From positions 1 through 61,897 of the forward strand of contig JADYZV010000173.1 of NCBI GenBank assembly GCA_020852965.1: a DNA stretch of 61,897 bases, given 5' to 3'. Positions within the stretch are counted from its first letter, which is position 1, and every line of letters begins with the position of its first letter. Below are positions 44,128 to 53,711 of the stretch, piece after piece. A model generated the notes under the pieces. It worked only from the letters and a program-made list of their open reading frames with translations. It searched no databases and was not told the DNA's origin. A program made the translations under genes and the position numbers. Source of the DNA: Pirellulaceae bacterium (GTDB lineage: Bacteria; Planctomycetota; Planctomycetia; Pirellulales; Pirellulaceae).

Positions 44128-45405
44128 TTACAACGAGTGGATCAGCGGCAGGGGTGCTACGGGTTTCTCAGCCATGGTCAAGGCGGCCAGGATTTCCGTT
44201 GCGGCCCGCTCGGCGGCTTGGGGGCTACGGGCGAAGATGCGAACGAGGGGCTGTTGGGACTCGATGCGGTCGCCGATGCGTACCATCATCTCCAAACCGA
44301 CTGTGTGATCGATGGGCTGTTCGAGCCGCATTCGGCCGCCTCCTAGGCCGATCACGGTTTGTCCGATTTGCTGACCATCGACTTGCTGGAGCCATCCGCC
44401 GCTGGGAGCCGTTAGAGTACTGGATGGTGCCAGCTCCAATTGAGGATTAAATTGTCCTCCCTGCGCCGCGATCATGGCTTGATACCGCGCCAGCGCGCGT
44501 CCGCTCGTTAAAGCTTCCACTAACGCAAGTCGCGCCAATTCGCAGTCGGCGAATTTGCCTGCGGCTACCAACAATTCAGCAGACAAGTGCAGGGTCAACT
44601 CGCGAACGTCGGCTGGACCAGCACCTTGTAAGACCTGCACAGCCTCGTTGGCTTCGCATGCGTTGCCTACCATCCTCCCCAAGGGTTGATTCATGTCGGA
44701 TAGCACCGCGCGTGTGGCCACTCCGAACCGCTGGCCGGTAGCACACAAACTGTCGGCCAACTGCCTCGCTTGATTCAAGTCACGCATGAATGCCGCCGAG
44801 CCAAACTTTACGTCGAGCACGAGCGCGTCAAGCGACGCGGCCAATTTCTTGCTCATGATGCTACTGGTAATCAGCGCAATCGAGGGGACCGTGCCAGTCA
44901 CATCGCGCAGGGCGTAGAGCCGCCGATCGGCTGGGGCAATGTCGGCAGTTGTGCCAGCGATGACACAGCCTATTCTGTCGAGTTGCCGATCGATTTGCGG
45001 CTGCGATAGGTGGCAATTGAAGCCCGAATAGGCTTCCAGCTTGTCCAGCGTGCCGCCAGTTATTCCCAGACCACGACCGCTGAGCATCGGTACATCGACG
45101 TCGAAGCAGGCGAGTAGCGGGGCGAGCACCAGAGATACCTTGTCCCCTAAGCCGCCCGTCGAATGCTTATCGACGCGTGGACGATCGTGCGTCCGGCCCA
45201 TGCGCACCCCACTGGTCAGCATGGCGTCCGTTAGGGCGGCAATTTCGTCGACCTCCATCCCTCGGCAAACAATGGCCATGGCCCAAGCTGACATCTGATA
45301 GTCGGGGATCGCCCCCGCCACAAAGCCCTCGACCATGAAGCGGATCTCCTCACCGGTCAGCCGTTGGCTGTCGCGTTTCTTAGCAATTATCGAAGTGGCA
45401 AACAT
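44128..45405 (-). CDS. deoA: Thymidine / pyrimidine-nucleoside phosphorylase
   Basis: Phosphorolysis of thymidine (or uridine) to the base and (deoxy)ribose-1-phosphate, nucleoside salvage in the cytosol. The family signature is SGRGLGITGGTLDKLEAYSG; the phosphate site is DKHSTGGLGDKVSLVLAPLL. The N-terminal helical domain (IIAKKRDSQRLTGEEIRFMV) and C-terminal domain are complete. At 425 residues it fits both DeoA and Pdp; the Bacillus-type Pdp, which also uses uridine, is the alternative. It is transcribed in the same direction as the tRNA, about 110 bp apart. Confidence 0.93.
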   Translation of the reverse strand: MFATSIIAKKRDSQRLTGEEIRFMVEGFVAGAIPDYQMSAWAMAIVCRGMEVDEIAALTDAMLTSGVRMGRTHDRPRVDKHSTGGLGDKVSLVLAPLLACFDVDVPMLSGRGLGITGGTLDKLEAYSGFNCHLSQPQIDRQLDRIGCVIAGTTADIAPADRRLYALRDVTGTVPSIALITSSIMSKKLAASLDALVLDVKFGSAAFMRDLNQARQLADSLCATGQRFGVATRAVLSDMNQPLGRMVGNACEANEAVQVLQGAGPADVRELTLHLSAELLVAAGKFADCELARLALVEALTSGRALARYQAMIAAQGGQFNPQLELAPSSTLTAPSGGWLQQVDGQQIGQTVIGLGGGRMRLEQPIDHTVGLEMMVRIGDRIESQQPLVRIFARSPQAAERAATEILAALTMAEKPVAPLPLIHSL

Positions 45406-45573
45406 CTACGGGCTCCGACGGTTGAATCCTTTGGGAGAGATAAGTTGGTGTTTCGGGGGTTATCGGTTGGAATTAACGCCCCGGACCCTTGCAAAGCTAG
45501 GGGTGTTAGAGAAACTGTATGGATTGACTATAGATTTTCTGCTTGGTAGCGTATTGGATGCGGAGCACAGGTG

Positions 45574-47652
45574 ATGATATTGGCGAAATGGCCTAAATGG
45601 GAACGACTCAGCTCACTTGGGCTGGGTCTGCTATTGTGCGTAAACTCCACCATTGCATATTCTCAAAGCGAACCGTCCCCGAGCGACGCGCGCGAAGGTG
45701 TAGTGCAGCCGCCGTCCGTACAGGAAAATGGCTCGACCGTCCCCGTGCCACCTCCGGAACAAGCGGAAGAGCCGATTGAGCCTCAACATGACGCTCCAAC
45801 CCGCTCCACGCCCGTCCCCCCCACAGTCGAGGACGACGACGACAATGACCAGACGGGCAGTAGCACCGATCAAGACAGGTCGTTAGTGGCGAACAGCTCC
45901 GATCCGACTTCGCGAAAGCTCCAATCGATTGTCATCCAAGCCATCGGCAACTTAGATGCGAGCCGCTTGCCGAAGCGACAGGAGTCGACCTCACGTCTAC
46001 AATCAGCGATCGCCAATCTTGAGAATTATATCAATCTCGACAGCCCCAATGGGCGAGCGTGGAGCCAATTCCTGAAGCTTGAAGAATTGAAGAAGGAGTT
46101 GGCCGCCGAGCGCCCGCAGATCGGCAAGCTGGTGGAACTAGAGCTCAACATGCGTCAGAACTACTTGGGCCTGGAGTACGCGCCGTATCAAGCATTGCGT
46201 CAAGGGGTTGGCGACATGGTTCGTGCGCTGCGATACGGTAGCCAACCCGAGCGGACTATCGAAGTACTCGATGGCAAACTCAAGCAGCTCGTCGAAGATC
46301 TCAACGAACCGGTTGCGGGCGCGGCTTCTGACCGTGCCTTGGAAGTTGGCTTGATCGCCAACTACCTGCACGAAATGAACCAAGCCCCTTCAGCCCTGGC
46401 ACAACTCCAACAACAGTACTCGTCGCCGAACGTTCAAATCTATGCGCGCGAGAGTCTGATCAACCGTCTGCTCGTGCGGTCGATCGCCCAGCCAAGTCCC
46501 GTCAATGAGTGCATTCTAGGGACGCACATCGTCGGGCAAGCCTGCATGGTAGGTGCAGTCAATGTAGACCTGCTACCGATGACCGGTGGCGTGTCGGCGC
46601 AGCTCAATTTAAATGCCAATTTAACGACGCGCAGCAACGGTTTCAACCGAGGCGTTGTGATTGGTGCCACGAGCTACTCGCCTGTCAACGTGACCAAGCA
46701 GATTTTCGTAACACCGTCGGGCATTTCAGCCTCGCCGACCAACGTGGCGACCAACCTGCAATCTTCCATCCATGCGATCGCTCATCGCTCGCGTATTGTG
46801 CGCCGCATCGCCAGCCGCAAAGCGGCGGAGCAAAAGCCACTAGCCGATGCTATCGCCGAAGGTCGCATGCAGAATCGAATTCGCAATCAGTACAATGAAC
46901 AAATCGATCAGCAGTTGAGTACCGCCAACACTCGACTCGCATCGATGCAAAGTCAATCCCCCCCCGAACTGGTAAGACTGGGTATTCCCAAGCCTCAACT
47001 TCACTACAGCTCGACGTCTAACGCGATACACGCCAACATGCGTCAAGCGGCCGTGTTCCAACTAGCCGCTCACCGACCGAGTGAACTTGCCAAACCTCAA
47101 TCAGCCGAATTCGTGGCGGAAGTCCATCAGTCGGCGGTGATCAACGCGCTCGACATCGTGCTCGGCGATCGCACCATTCGTAGTGCCGACCTCGACGACT
47201 ACGCCAAACAAGCCACCGGGAGCGTCACGGAAGAGATCAAGAAAGAAGCGGAAGGTGAGCCGTGGTCCATTGCATTGGCTGCCTATCGCCCCGTAGACCT
47301 TCAACTCGATGATGGCCAAATCACCATCAAGCTTCGCATTGTTCGTATGACTCGCGGTGCGCAATCCCTAGACGATAGCGCTATCGTGACGGCCGTCTAT
47401 CGACCAAGCTATTCCAACGGCGTAGTAGTACTCGATCGCCAAGGACCTGTCGACGTCAGCTTTACTCGTGCGTCGCGCGGCCTACGTGTCGTAACCCTGC
47501 GTTCCTTCTTGAAAGGCAAATTCGACATGTTCTTCAAAGAACAAATTGTGACGCGGCGCTTGGACCAGTTGTCACTGCCTGCCGGAGTTCCTCACTTTAT
47601 TGTCGATACATTGCGAATCGATAACGGCTGGGCGCAAGTCGGCTTGCGATAG
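45574..47652 (+). CDS. Large secreted protein of unknown function
   Basis: A 692-residue exported protein. The signal peptide (SLGLGLLLCVNSTIAYSQ) is followed by a Pro/Glu/Asp-rich linker to about residue 105. A helical region with LEELKKELAAERPQIGKLVE comes next. The second half has beta strands (GVSAQLNLNANLTTRSNGFN; GQITIKLRIVRMTRG) and a region rich in Arg/Gln (RMQNRIRNQYNEQIDQQLST). It recalls large conserved planctomycete proteins that may be cell-envelope components, but no family is assigned. ATG 45574 directly follows a GTG; both are in frame. It stands alone between divergent deoA and a long spacer. Confidence 0.65.
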   Translation: MILAKWPKWERLSSLGLGLLLCVNSTIAYSQSEPSPSDAREGVVQPPSVQENGSTVPVPPPEQAEEPIEPQHDAPTRSTPVPPTVEDDDDNDQTGSSTDQDRSLVANSSDPTSRKLQSIVIQAIGNLDASRLPKRQESTSRLQSAIANLENYINLDSPNGRAWSQFLKLEELKKELAAERPQIGKLVELELNMRQNYLGLEYAPYQALRQGVGDMVRALRYGSQPERTIEVLDGKLKQLVEDLNEPVAGAASDRALEVGLIANYLHEMNQAPSALAQLQQQYSSPNVQIYARESLINRLLVRSIAQPSPVNECILGTHIVGQACMVGAVNVDLLPMTGGVSAQLNLNANLTTRSNGFNRGVVIGATSYSPVNVTKQIFVTPSGISASPTNVATNLQSSIHAIAHRSRIVRRIASRKAAEQKPLADAIAEGRMQNRIRNQYNEQIDQQLSTANTRLASMQSQSPPELVRLGIPKPQLHYSSTSNAIHANMRQAAVFQLAAHRPSELAKPQSAEFVAEVHQSAVINALDIVLGDRTIRSADLDDYAKQATGSVTEEIKKEAEGEPWSIALAAYRPVDLQLDDGQITIKLRIVRMTRGAQSLDDSAIVTAVYRPSYSNGVVVLDRQGPVDVSFTRASRGLRVVTLRSFLKGKFDMFFKEQIVTRRLDQLSLPAGVPHFIVDTLRIDNGWAQVGLR

Positions 47653-48232
47653 CAAGTACTGGAAATCTTAAGTTCGGCCGCGAAAGTTAACTATGCCGGA
47701 GATCCCACCATGTCAGCTTTCCTTGACTCCATCATTCTGCCCGGAAGTGGAAGCGTTTTATCCTCGACGATCTCTACATCCCTCAACATCGCTGAGCATC
47801 AGACTATAGCTGAGCATCAGACTAGGGAACACTAATCTTCATCAATCGCACACTAATCCATTCGACGCCCCCGATAAGCTCTCACGCATGAGTGTATGCG
47901 CATATTTGGCCGCTTTGCCGGTAGCCAGGGTTAATTGATATGACAGGTAACTTATGCGTGGGGGCTTAATTCCACGCGAACGGATAATCCGTACGCGCCG
48001 ACCAACGTTGACGAGAAAGACCCTTCAACTTTTTTGACGTTGTGCAACGGGTGGCCGCAGCAGCGCCGTACCTGTTGATCTGGGCGTTGTGCGTCTATAC
48101 ATCCGGCACGCTTCTAAACCGTACGTTTGGAACACAGGATATATCGATGAGTAACTCACGCAGTGAATTGGCCCAAATGGACTCGTTGCCTCGTCAATGA
48201 CGCAATACCTCGTGGATGACGGGCAATTCCGA
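47653..48232. other. Intergenic region with a short direct repeat
   Basis: No gene seen. GCTGAGCATCAGACTA occurs at 47791-47806 and 47809-47824 (18-bp period). The rest is without clear structure. The 103-codon minus frame at 48025-48336 has no protein-like features. Confidence 0.4.
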
Positions 48233-49606
48233 TCAGTCCTGCCGGCGATAGAAGTTCGCGATGCGTTGAGGCGAAATACCCAGCCGATATGCCAGCAGAC
48301 ACAATTGATTGATGGCAGTTGTCTTGAGAATACCATGCTTCTGCCAGCGCCGTCCGGAAGTAGCCACAGGCTGCCAAATCAATCCGATTCTCCCAGTTCG
48401 ACGCAAGCGGGCCACCAATTCAAAATCTTCCATGATAGGCAATCTGCCAAATCCACCCAAATTGAAGAACGTGTTGGCACGCATAAAAAGCGCTTGATCG
48501 CCGTAAGGCATTTGCAGCCAACGCGAACGCAAATTGGCTCCGTATTCCACGAGCCTCATGCCGAGCCGTTGGCCCGTGATACCAAGCCGAAATGCACCGG
48601 CGACATGCCCCGCTGCCAGGCAATCCTCGACTGCAGTGCAGTATTCGCTCGGCAACCGCGTGTCGGCATGTAGAAATAGCAGCGTCTCACCAGTAGACAC
48701 CGCCGCACCGGCATTCATTTGTGCACCGCGACCGCGAGGAACCTTCAGCGTCTGGCATCCACACTCCTTGGCGATGTCCAATGTTCGATCACGACTTCCA
48801 CCATCGGCGACAATGATTTCAAGCTGCTCGCTTGGGGAGCCGATCGCCTGCAGCGTTTGCAACAATTGCCCCGCTTCATTTAGGGTTGGGAGCACTATCG
48901 AAAGTCGACCGGGCTGGACCCGGAACAACTCGCCCGAAAATCCAGCACGCTCGCTGCGCATCGAAATAACGTCTTCGGGATAGTCGATGTCGCTCAACGG
49001 TGACAGTTCGGCACAGCGCAATCCAGCCTCGCGCGCCTTGAGCTTGGTTTGGTCGAGCACCTGGTTCGTCCCCCATTCGATACCTTCAAACAGCAACGAT
49101 TGAGGCTGATTCACGCCAATCAGATAGTAGCCACCATCCAAGGCAGGCCCCAATACCACGTCGCAACTCGCAAACTTGTTCCCCGAATGGATTCCTGCGG
49201 AGTTTGAATTCCTGCGGAGCGCATCGAATGCTTGTGTCAATCGCTGTTCATCCAGTTCGTGACAGTCGGTCCCTAGGACAACTACTCGTTCGGCTCCGCG
49301 CGAAAAGGCTTGATGGATTGCGTGGATCAAGCGGCTTCCCAGATCGTCACCTTGTTGTTCGCGGTAATCATTTTCGCCGCCGAACTCGGCAGCCATTGCG
49401 CCGGCGCTGCCTCCACTAAAACAGGTCGTCAAGTTGCAGCCACGCTGGGAGGCAAAGCGACGTGCCATGTCCAAGGTATGTTGAGCCAGAGCACGATATA
49501 GTACTGCGGCACGCTGCGTGCCAAAGGCATCGATCAGACGTGTTTTCGTTTTGCCTGGCTCTGGAAGCCTTGCAAAAATTAATAGATGCTCTGCGGGGGG
49601 TAGCAT
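48233..49606 (-). CDS. Fused TIGR04282-TIGR04283 glycosyltransferase-like protein
   Basis: Two enzymes in one 457-residue chain. Residues 1-205 are the TIGR04282/DUF2064 domain (LLIFARLPEPGKTKTRLIDA; VVVLGTDCHEL; DVVLGPALDGGYYLIGV), a nucleotidyltransferase-like fold. Residues 228-457 are a family 2 glycosyltransferase, TIGR04283 (LSIVLPTLNEAGQLLQTLQA; IIVADGGSRDRT; RGAQMNAGA; LFLHADTRLP; GGFGRLPIMEDFELVARLR). The two are usually neighbouring genes, named after a proposed arsenosugar pathway. No arsM or other arsenic gene is near, so the real product is open. The gene starts with ATG at 49606 and is not in a tight operon. Confidence 0.92.
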   Translation of the reverse strand: MLPPAEHLLIFARLPEPGKTKTRLIDAFGTQRAAVLYRALAQHTLDMARRFASQRGCNLTTCFSGGSAGAMAAEFGGENDYREQQGDDLGSRLIHAIHQAFSRGAERVVVLGTDCHELDEQRLTQAFDALRRNSNSAGIHSGNKFASCDVVLGPALDGGYYLIGVNQPQSLLFEGIEWGTNQVLDQTKLKAREAGLRCAELSPLSDIDYPEDVISMRSERAGFSGELFRVQPGRLSIVLPTLNEAGQLLQTLQAIGSPSEQLEIIVADGGSRDRTLDIAKECGCQTLKVPRGRGAQMNAGAAVSTGETLLFLHADTRLPSEYCTAVEDCLAAGHVAGAFRLGITGQRLGMRLVEYGANLRSRWLQMPYGDQALFMRANTFFNLGGFGRLPIMEDFELVARLRRTGRIGLIWQPVATSGRRWQKHGILKTTAINQLCLLAYRLGISPQRIANFYRRQD

Positions 49607-49720
49607 TCGCAGAATTCTTTATCGCACAGAATTGAAGTTGTAGGACGAGAAGGGGGGAAGAATGAGGAGCCGGGGGGGCGGGGGTGTTCTAGCAACAAAA
49701 CTGATTCACCAGCGAGGCAA

Positions 49721-49808
49721 GCTCGCGGGGGTCTAAGCGAAAGTGTGATAGGGTGAGCTCGCGGGGGTCTAAGCGAAAGTGTGATAGGGTGAGCTCGCGG
49801 GGGTCTGA
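49721..49808. repeat. 36-bp tandem repeat just past purF
   Basis: Units begin GCTCGCGGGGGTCTAAGCGA and continue AAGTGTGATAGGGTGA. They start at 49721, 49757 and 49793; the first two are identical and the third is cut after about 14 bases. The array ends about 8 bases from the purF stop (49816, minus strand). There are no spacers. Confidence 0.95.
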
Positions 49809-49815
49809 GGCGAAG

Positions 49816-51426
49816 CTAACTGATGTCCGCACTACCGGCCACGATTTGCTCGTACGTCCTCGAACTGCCTTGTGTGACTTGACCGGAATTCTGCAACGCA
49901 ATGTCGTATAGCCGCTGCCCATGTTCAGTAGGATAGTTGCCCGTGATGCAAGCTTGACAGAGCTGCTCTTCGGGGAGGTCGATGGCTCGGGCAATTGCGC
50001 TAACGGGCAGATATCGCAGCGAATCACAGCCAAGCTGCGCGGCCATGCGTTGCTGCGACTCTTCAGTTAAATCGCCATTGTCCAGAAACCTGGGAGCAAA
50101 TAGTTCGTCGATCGTCGACATGTCGATGCCGTAGAAGCAGGGAGCGACGATCGGAGGGCAGGCCACGCGGACGTGAATTTCCTTGGCACCACCCAACTTT
50201 CGAATGCGGTCGAGCAGTACTTTCATCGTGGTCGAACGGACGATCGAATCTTCGACTAGAAAGACTCGCTTGCCTTCAAGCACCTCGCGCAGCGGAGTAT
50301 ACTTGCTCGTCACCTTGGCCAATCGCGCGCGACCACCTTCGATAAAGGTGCGACCGCTATAACGATTGCGAATGAGCCCTTCGCGACTTGGGATACCCAA
50401 TTCAAACGCCATCGAGTCAGCCGCCGCCTTGCTAGTGTCGGGAACGGGGACCACGATGGTATCGCGATCCAGAGGCACGCGGTTTTCGGCTACTTCCAAA
50501 CGTGCAAGTTCTTCGCCCAATCGAGTGCGAGACAAGTAGACGCTGCGATCATCGAGAGTGCTAGCCACATTGGCAAAGTAGATCCACTCGAAGAAGCAAT
50601 GTGCCGTACGATTCGACTTGGCGAATTGTTTGACTTTGACCCCGTCCGGTCGAACCACGATGAGGTGCCCCGGCAGGAGCGAGCGGATACTGTCCGGCTC
50701 GAAGCCCAAGTTGAGTAGTGCCACGCTCTCGCTGGCCGCGGCAAACAATGACCCTTCGAGCGCGTAGCACAGGGGTTTAAGCCCGAGTGGATCGCGCGCC
50801 AGCAGTAGTTCACCCCGTGCGTTGAGGAACGCTAGACTGTAAGCTCCATCGAATTGCGTGGCCACTTTGGCAAAGACTTCGGCGATGTCGCGTCCCGGTT
50901 GGCCGCTGGACAGCTCCCGCCCCAGCTCGTGCATGATAATTTCAGTGTCGGTATCGCGCGCCAAATGGTGCTCGCCCTCGTGCATCAATTTAGCCCGCAA
51001 TTGTGCATAATTGGCCAATTGCCCGTTGAAGCAGAAGCTGAACCACTTGTGCTTGTGAATATGCTGGCGTTCGAAAGGTTGAGCATAGTTACGATCCTCT
51101 TTGCCGCAGGTCGCGTAGCGGACGTGGCCAATTCCGGCGCGCCCAGCGTATTCGTCCATCAGTGCTTCGCTCTTACCACGATGTGACAGCCTGAAGACCT
51201 CGGCTACCGTGCCGACGTCCTTGTAGGTATCGAGCAAGTTGGCTCGATCGGGCGAATAGGTCGTGATCCCCGCCGCCAGTTGTCCACGATTCTGAATATC
51301 CTGCAACATGCGCGGCAGCAGTCGCGAGATTTCATGGGGCCCCTGTTCGGGACACAATGGGCTGGGCTCCGCGCCAGGTAGGTGGTAGATTGCCGCGATT
51401 CCGCACTCGTGATGCAGTTCACTCAT
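49816..51426 (-). CDS. purF: Amidophosphoribosyltransferase
   Basis: Commits PRPP to purine synthesis by transferring glutamine amide N to give phosphoribosylamine. The N-terminus [14 protein letters not shown] has the catalytic Cys at position 8, so a short propeptide must be removed, as in the Bacillus-type enzyme. The glutaminase domain includes [11 protein letters not shown] and [13 protein letters not shown]. The phosphoribosyltransferase domain has the PRPP loop [20 protein letters not shown]. Cysteines in [14 protein letters not shown] and [11 protein letters not shown] could hold an Fe-S cluster like the Bacillus enzyme. The length (536) is normal. The gene is monocistronic here. Confidence 0.97.
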   Translation of the reverse strand: MSELHHECGIAAIYHLPGAEPSPLCPEQGPHEISRLLPRMLQDIQNRGQLAAGITTYSPDRANLLDTYKDVGTVAEVFRLSHRGKSEALMDEYAGRAGIGHVRYATCGKEDRNYAQPFERQHIHKHKWFSFCFNGQLANYAQLRAKLMHEGEHHLARDTDTEIIMHELGRELSSGQPGRDIAEVFAKVATQFDGAYSLAFLNARGELLLARDPLGLKPLCYALEGSLFAAASESVALLNLGFEPDSIRSLLPGHLIVVRPDGVKVKQFAKSNRTAHCFFEWIYFANVASTLDDRSVYLSRTRLGEELARLEVAENRVPLDRDTIVVPVPDTSKAAADSMAFELGIPSREGLIRNRYSGRTFIEGGRARLAKVTSKYTPLREVLEGKRVFLVEDSIVRSTTMKVLLDRIRKLGGAKEIHVRVACPPIVAPCFYGIDMSTIDELFAPRFLDNGDLTEESQQRMAAQLGCDSLRYLPVSAIARAIDLPEEQLCQACITGNYPTEHGQRLYDIALQNSGQVTQGSSRTYEQIVAGSADIS

Positions 51427-51726
51427 GTAAGGCTAGGTCCCGTTACGTGATCCGTGGGAGGTGATCGTCCAAGCGAAATTGCCCATTGGCTGAAGTAGCT
51501 TCTATCATAGTCTAGCCTGAGCGGTCAATTGAGCCAACGACTTCAGCCAAGCAATTGTGGCTGAACTCGCCAAGAGTATGGATTTCCAGCACTAATCGTA
51601 ACCCAAATTGCCTTCAGTTCGGATTTCCAATTTCCATTTTCTAACTAAAATCGGAGTCGGAACCTCCAAAGGTTTTAATTGTTCGGCTAGCGCTTCGAAG
51701 TAAAGTACGGTCCAACTAGTGCAATT
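51427..51726. other. Divergent promoter region purF/proB
   Basis: 300 bp between two divergent biosynthetic genes. No purine box or riboswitch was recognised. A TTCGGATTTCCAATTTCCAT motif near 51617 resembles the sequence before the four-helix remnant at 4038-4055. Confidence 0.35.
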
Positions 51727-52866
51727 ATGGAAAATGCCAATCGTCAAACGCTCCTCAATGGGGCCGAAACAATAGTCGTTAAGGTAGGTTCACGCGTACT
51801 GTCGGGTCCCGATGGCTGCCTGGATATAGCGCAGGTCCGTTCACTCTCCACGCAGCTAGCCGCGCTGGCCGACGGAGGACACCAGGTTGTCTTGGTCAGT
51901 AGCGGAGCAGTCGCGTCCGGGATGGGGCGGCTCGGCCTCAAACAGCGCCCAAGCGACTTGGCGCGACTTCAAGCCGTCGCTGCCGTCGGTCAAGCCCACC
52001 TGATCCAGACGTACGAAAGCTATTTTTCGACCCTCGGTCGCCACGCAGCTCAAATCCTGCTCATCGCCGATGACCTCGACCATCGCACTCGCTATTTAAA
52101 TGTCCGCAATACGCTACTGGCGTTGCTGCAACTGGGGGTCATCCCGATCATCAACGAAAACGACACCGTTGCCGTTGACGAACTGGCGACCACGTTTGGC
52201 GACAACGATCGACTGGCCGCGATGGTGGCAGGCTTGTTCTCGCGTCCCGCGTTAATCATCCTCAGCGACGTAGAGGGGGTCTACAATATGAACCCTAGCA
52301 ATCCGCAGGCGAAAGTGCTGCATACCATCGACCATGTCGACCAGTCGATCTTCGATCTGGCCGTCAATCGCACGACGGGCATTAGCAAAGGCGGCATGGC
52401 CAGCAAACTGAAAGCGGCTCAGTTCGTTACCCAAAGCGGTGTGCCCGTCATCATCGCAGGTGGCCGAGTCGAAAACGTGCTGACACGTCTGGTTGCCGGT
52501 GAAGAACTCGGCACACTGTTTTTGCCGAGCCAGCGCGGGATGGCACCCAAAAAGCGGTGGATCGGTTTTACCGCACAGGCCAGCGGCACGTTGTCCGTCG
52601 ACGCAGGTGCCGCGCGCGCCATTCGCTCGGGTGGCCCCAGCCTTCTGGCCATTGGCATCGTGCGAGTCAGCGGTGAGTTTGTGAAAGGCGAAGTGCTATC
52701 GGTGGTCGACGAACTAGGCGTAGAAATCGCGCGCGGCTTAACGAACTTCAGCTCCCATGAGTTGACCAAGATTCGTGGCCAACGCTCGCTGGCTATCGCA
52801 GAATTGCTGGGACACTGCCCTTACGAAGAGGTCATTCATCGCGACAACATGACCATCATCGGCTAA
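51727..52866 (+). CDS. proB: Glutamate 5-kinase
   Basis: Phosphorylates glutamate in the first step of proline synthesis. The amino-acid-kinase domain covers residues 1-265: TIVVKVGSRVLSG, VVLVSSGAVASGMGRLGL, PIINENDTVAVDEL, FGDNDRLAAMVAGL, and GGMASKLKAAQFVTQSGVPV. A C-terminal PUA domain begins near residue 285 (GTLSVDAGAARAIRSGGPSL). The 379-residue length with PUA is the standard form, subject to proline feedback. No proA follows; the next gene is convergent. Confidence 0.97.
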   Translation: MENANRQTLLNGAETIVVKVGSRVLSGPDGCLDIAQVRSLSTQLAALADGGHQVVLVSSGAVASGMGRLGLKQRPSDLARLQAVAAVGQAHLIQTYESYFSTLGRHAAQILLIADDLDHRTRYLNVRNTLLALLQLGVIPIINENDTVAVDELATTFGDNDRLAAMVAGLFSRPALIILSDVEGVYNMNPSNPQAKVLHTIDHVDQSIFDLAVNRTTGISKGGMASKLKAAQFVTQSGVPVIIAGGRVENVLTRLVAGEELGTLFLPSQRGMAPKKRWIGFTAQASGTLSVDAGAARAIRSGGPSLLAIGIVRVSGEFVKGEVLSVVDELGVEIARGLTNFSSHELTKIRGQRSLAIAELLGHCPYEEVIHRDNMTIIG

Positions 52867-52945
52867 GGCCTGAGCACGGATGAATACCCGGCTTACGCGC
52901 GCCCAACACTTCAGATGGAGCAGACAGCCCAAGGGGCTGTACCGG

Positions 52946-53698
52946 CTACTTTGGAGACGACATGAATGCAAGCCGGTGAATCACTCGTACCGCCCCCCAG
53001 GCGTCGCTCCATCCCAGTTTACTATTTCCACCCGCCCGCTCGCGGAACTCGATCGGAACCTCTACCAACCGCGCGCCATCACGATGCAGTGCCACTAGCA
53101 ACTCCTCCAAAAACCCGTAGCCAGGACAAGTCAAGCGATTGAGCTCGAGTCGCCGCAACGCGTCGACTCGGTAACACCGATACGAACCACTGCAATCCTT
53201 CACCGGCAATCCTAACATCCACGTTGCATAGCCATTGAGCAGTCGGCTCATCCAACGTCGATGCAAGGGCAGCCCCTCAAGGCTTCCTCCCGCAACATAT
53301 CGCGAGCCCACGGCCACATCACAGGGCACACGCTCGTCGAGGCAAGTGGCTACGAGTTGTGGTGCGTACTGGGGGGCATGGCTTAGGTCAGCATCCAAAT
53401 TGACGATGAAATCGTAAGAACGATCCAAACACCATTGCAGCCCATCTCGAGTCGCGGTCCCAAGGCCGTACTTGCCAGAACGCAGCAGCAGGTAAATGGA
53501 CGAACTCGATCGAACCGCATCGGGAGCAGCACAGTAATTGTCCTGACGGCGAACCCAGTCGGCAGTGCCATCGGGCGAATTGTCATCGACCACCAGGATG
53601 TCCGCATTCGGCAAGTGCTCACCTAGCTGGTCGAACAACTCGGGCAAGTTCTCCGCTTCGTTGTAAGTACATAGCAATACTATCTCGCGCATTGTCAT
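52946..53698 (-). CDS. Polyprenol-phosphate mannosyl-type glycosyltransferase (GT2)
   Basis: Family 2 glycosyltransferase of the dolichol/polyprenol-phosphate mannose synthase type, 250 residues without C-terminal TM helices. Motifs: VLLCTYNEAENLPELF, ILVVDDNSPDGTADWV (DDNSPDGT), FIVNLDADLSHAPQY (DAD), VAVGSRYVAGG and GYGFLEELLVAL. It transfers a sugar from a nucleotide donor to a lipid phosphate on the inner face of the membrane. It follows leuS by 13 bp on the same strand, likely an operon by read-through. Two ATGs (53698, 53692) are possible starts. Confidence 0.92.
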   Translation of the reverse strand: MTMREIVLLCTYNEAENLPELFDQLGEHLPNADILVVDDNSPDGTADWVRRQDNYCAAPDAVRSSSSIYLLLRSGKYGLGTATRDGLQWCLDRSYDFIVNLDADLSHAPQYAPQLVATCLDERVPCDVAVGSRYVAGGSLEGLPLHRRWMSRLLNGYATWMLGLPVKDCSGSYRCYRVDALRRLELNRLTCPGYGFLEELLVALHRDGARLVEVPIEFRERAGGNSKLGWSDAWGAVRVIHRLAFMSSPK

Positions 53699-53711
53699 TT
53701 TGGATCAGGAC

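Noticed and set aside
45335-45574. 79-codon plus frame upstream of the large secreted protein
   Set aside because: Largely antisense to the deoA 5' end, without ribosome site or recognisable features.
49721-49808. 36-bp repeats as a CRISPR array
   Set aside because: The units are directly adjacent with no spacers, and no cas genes are in the window.
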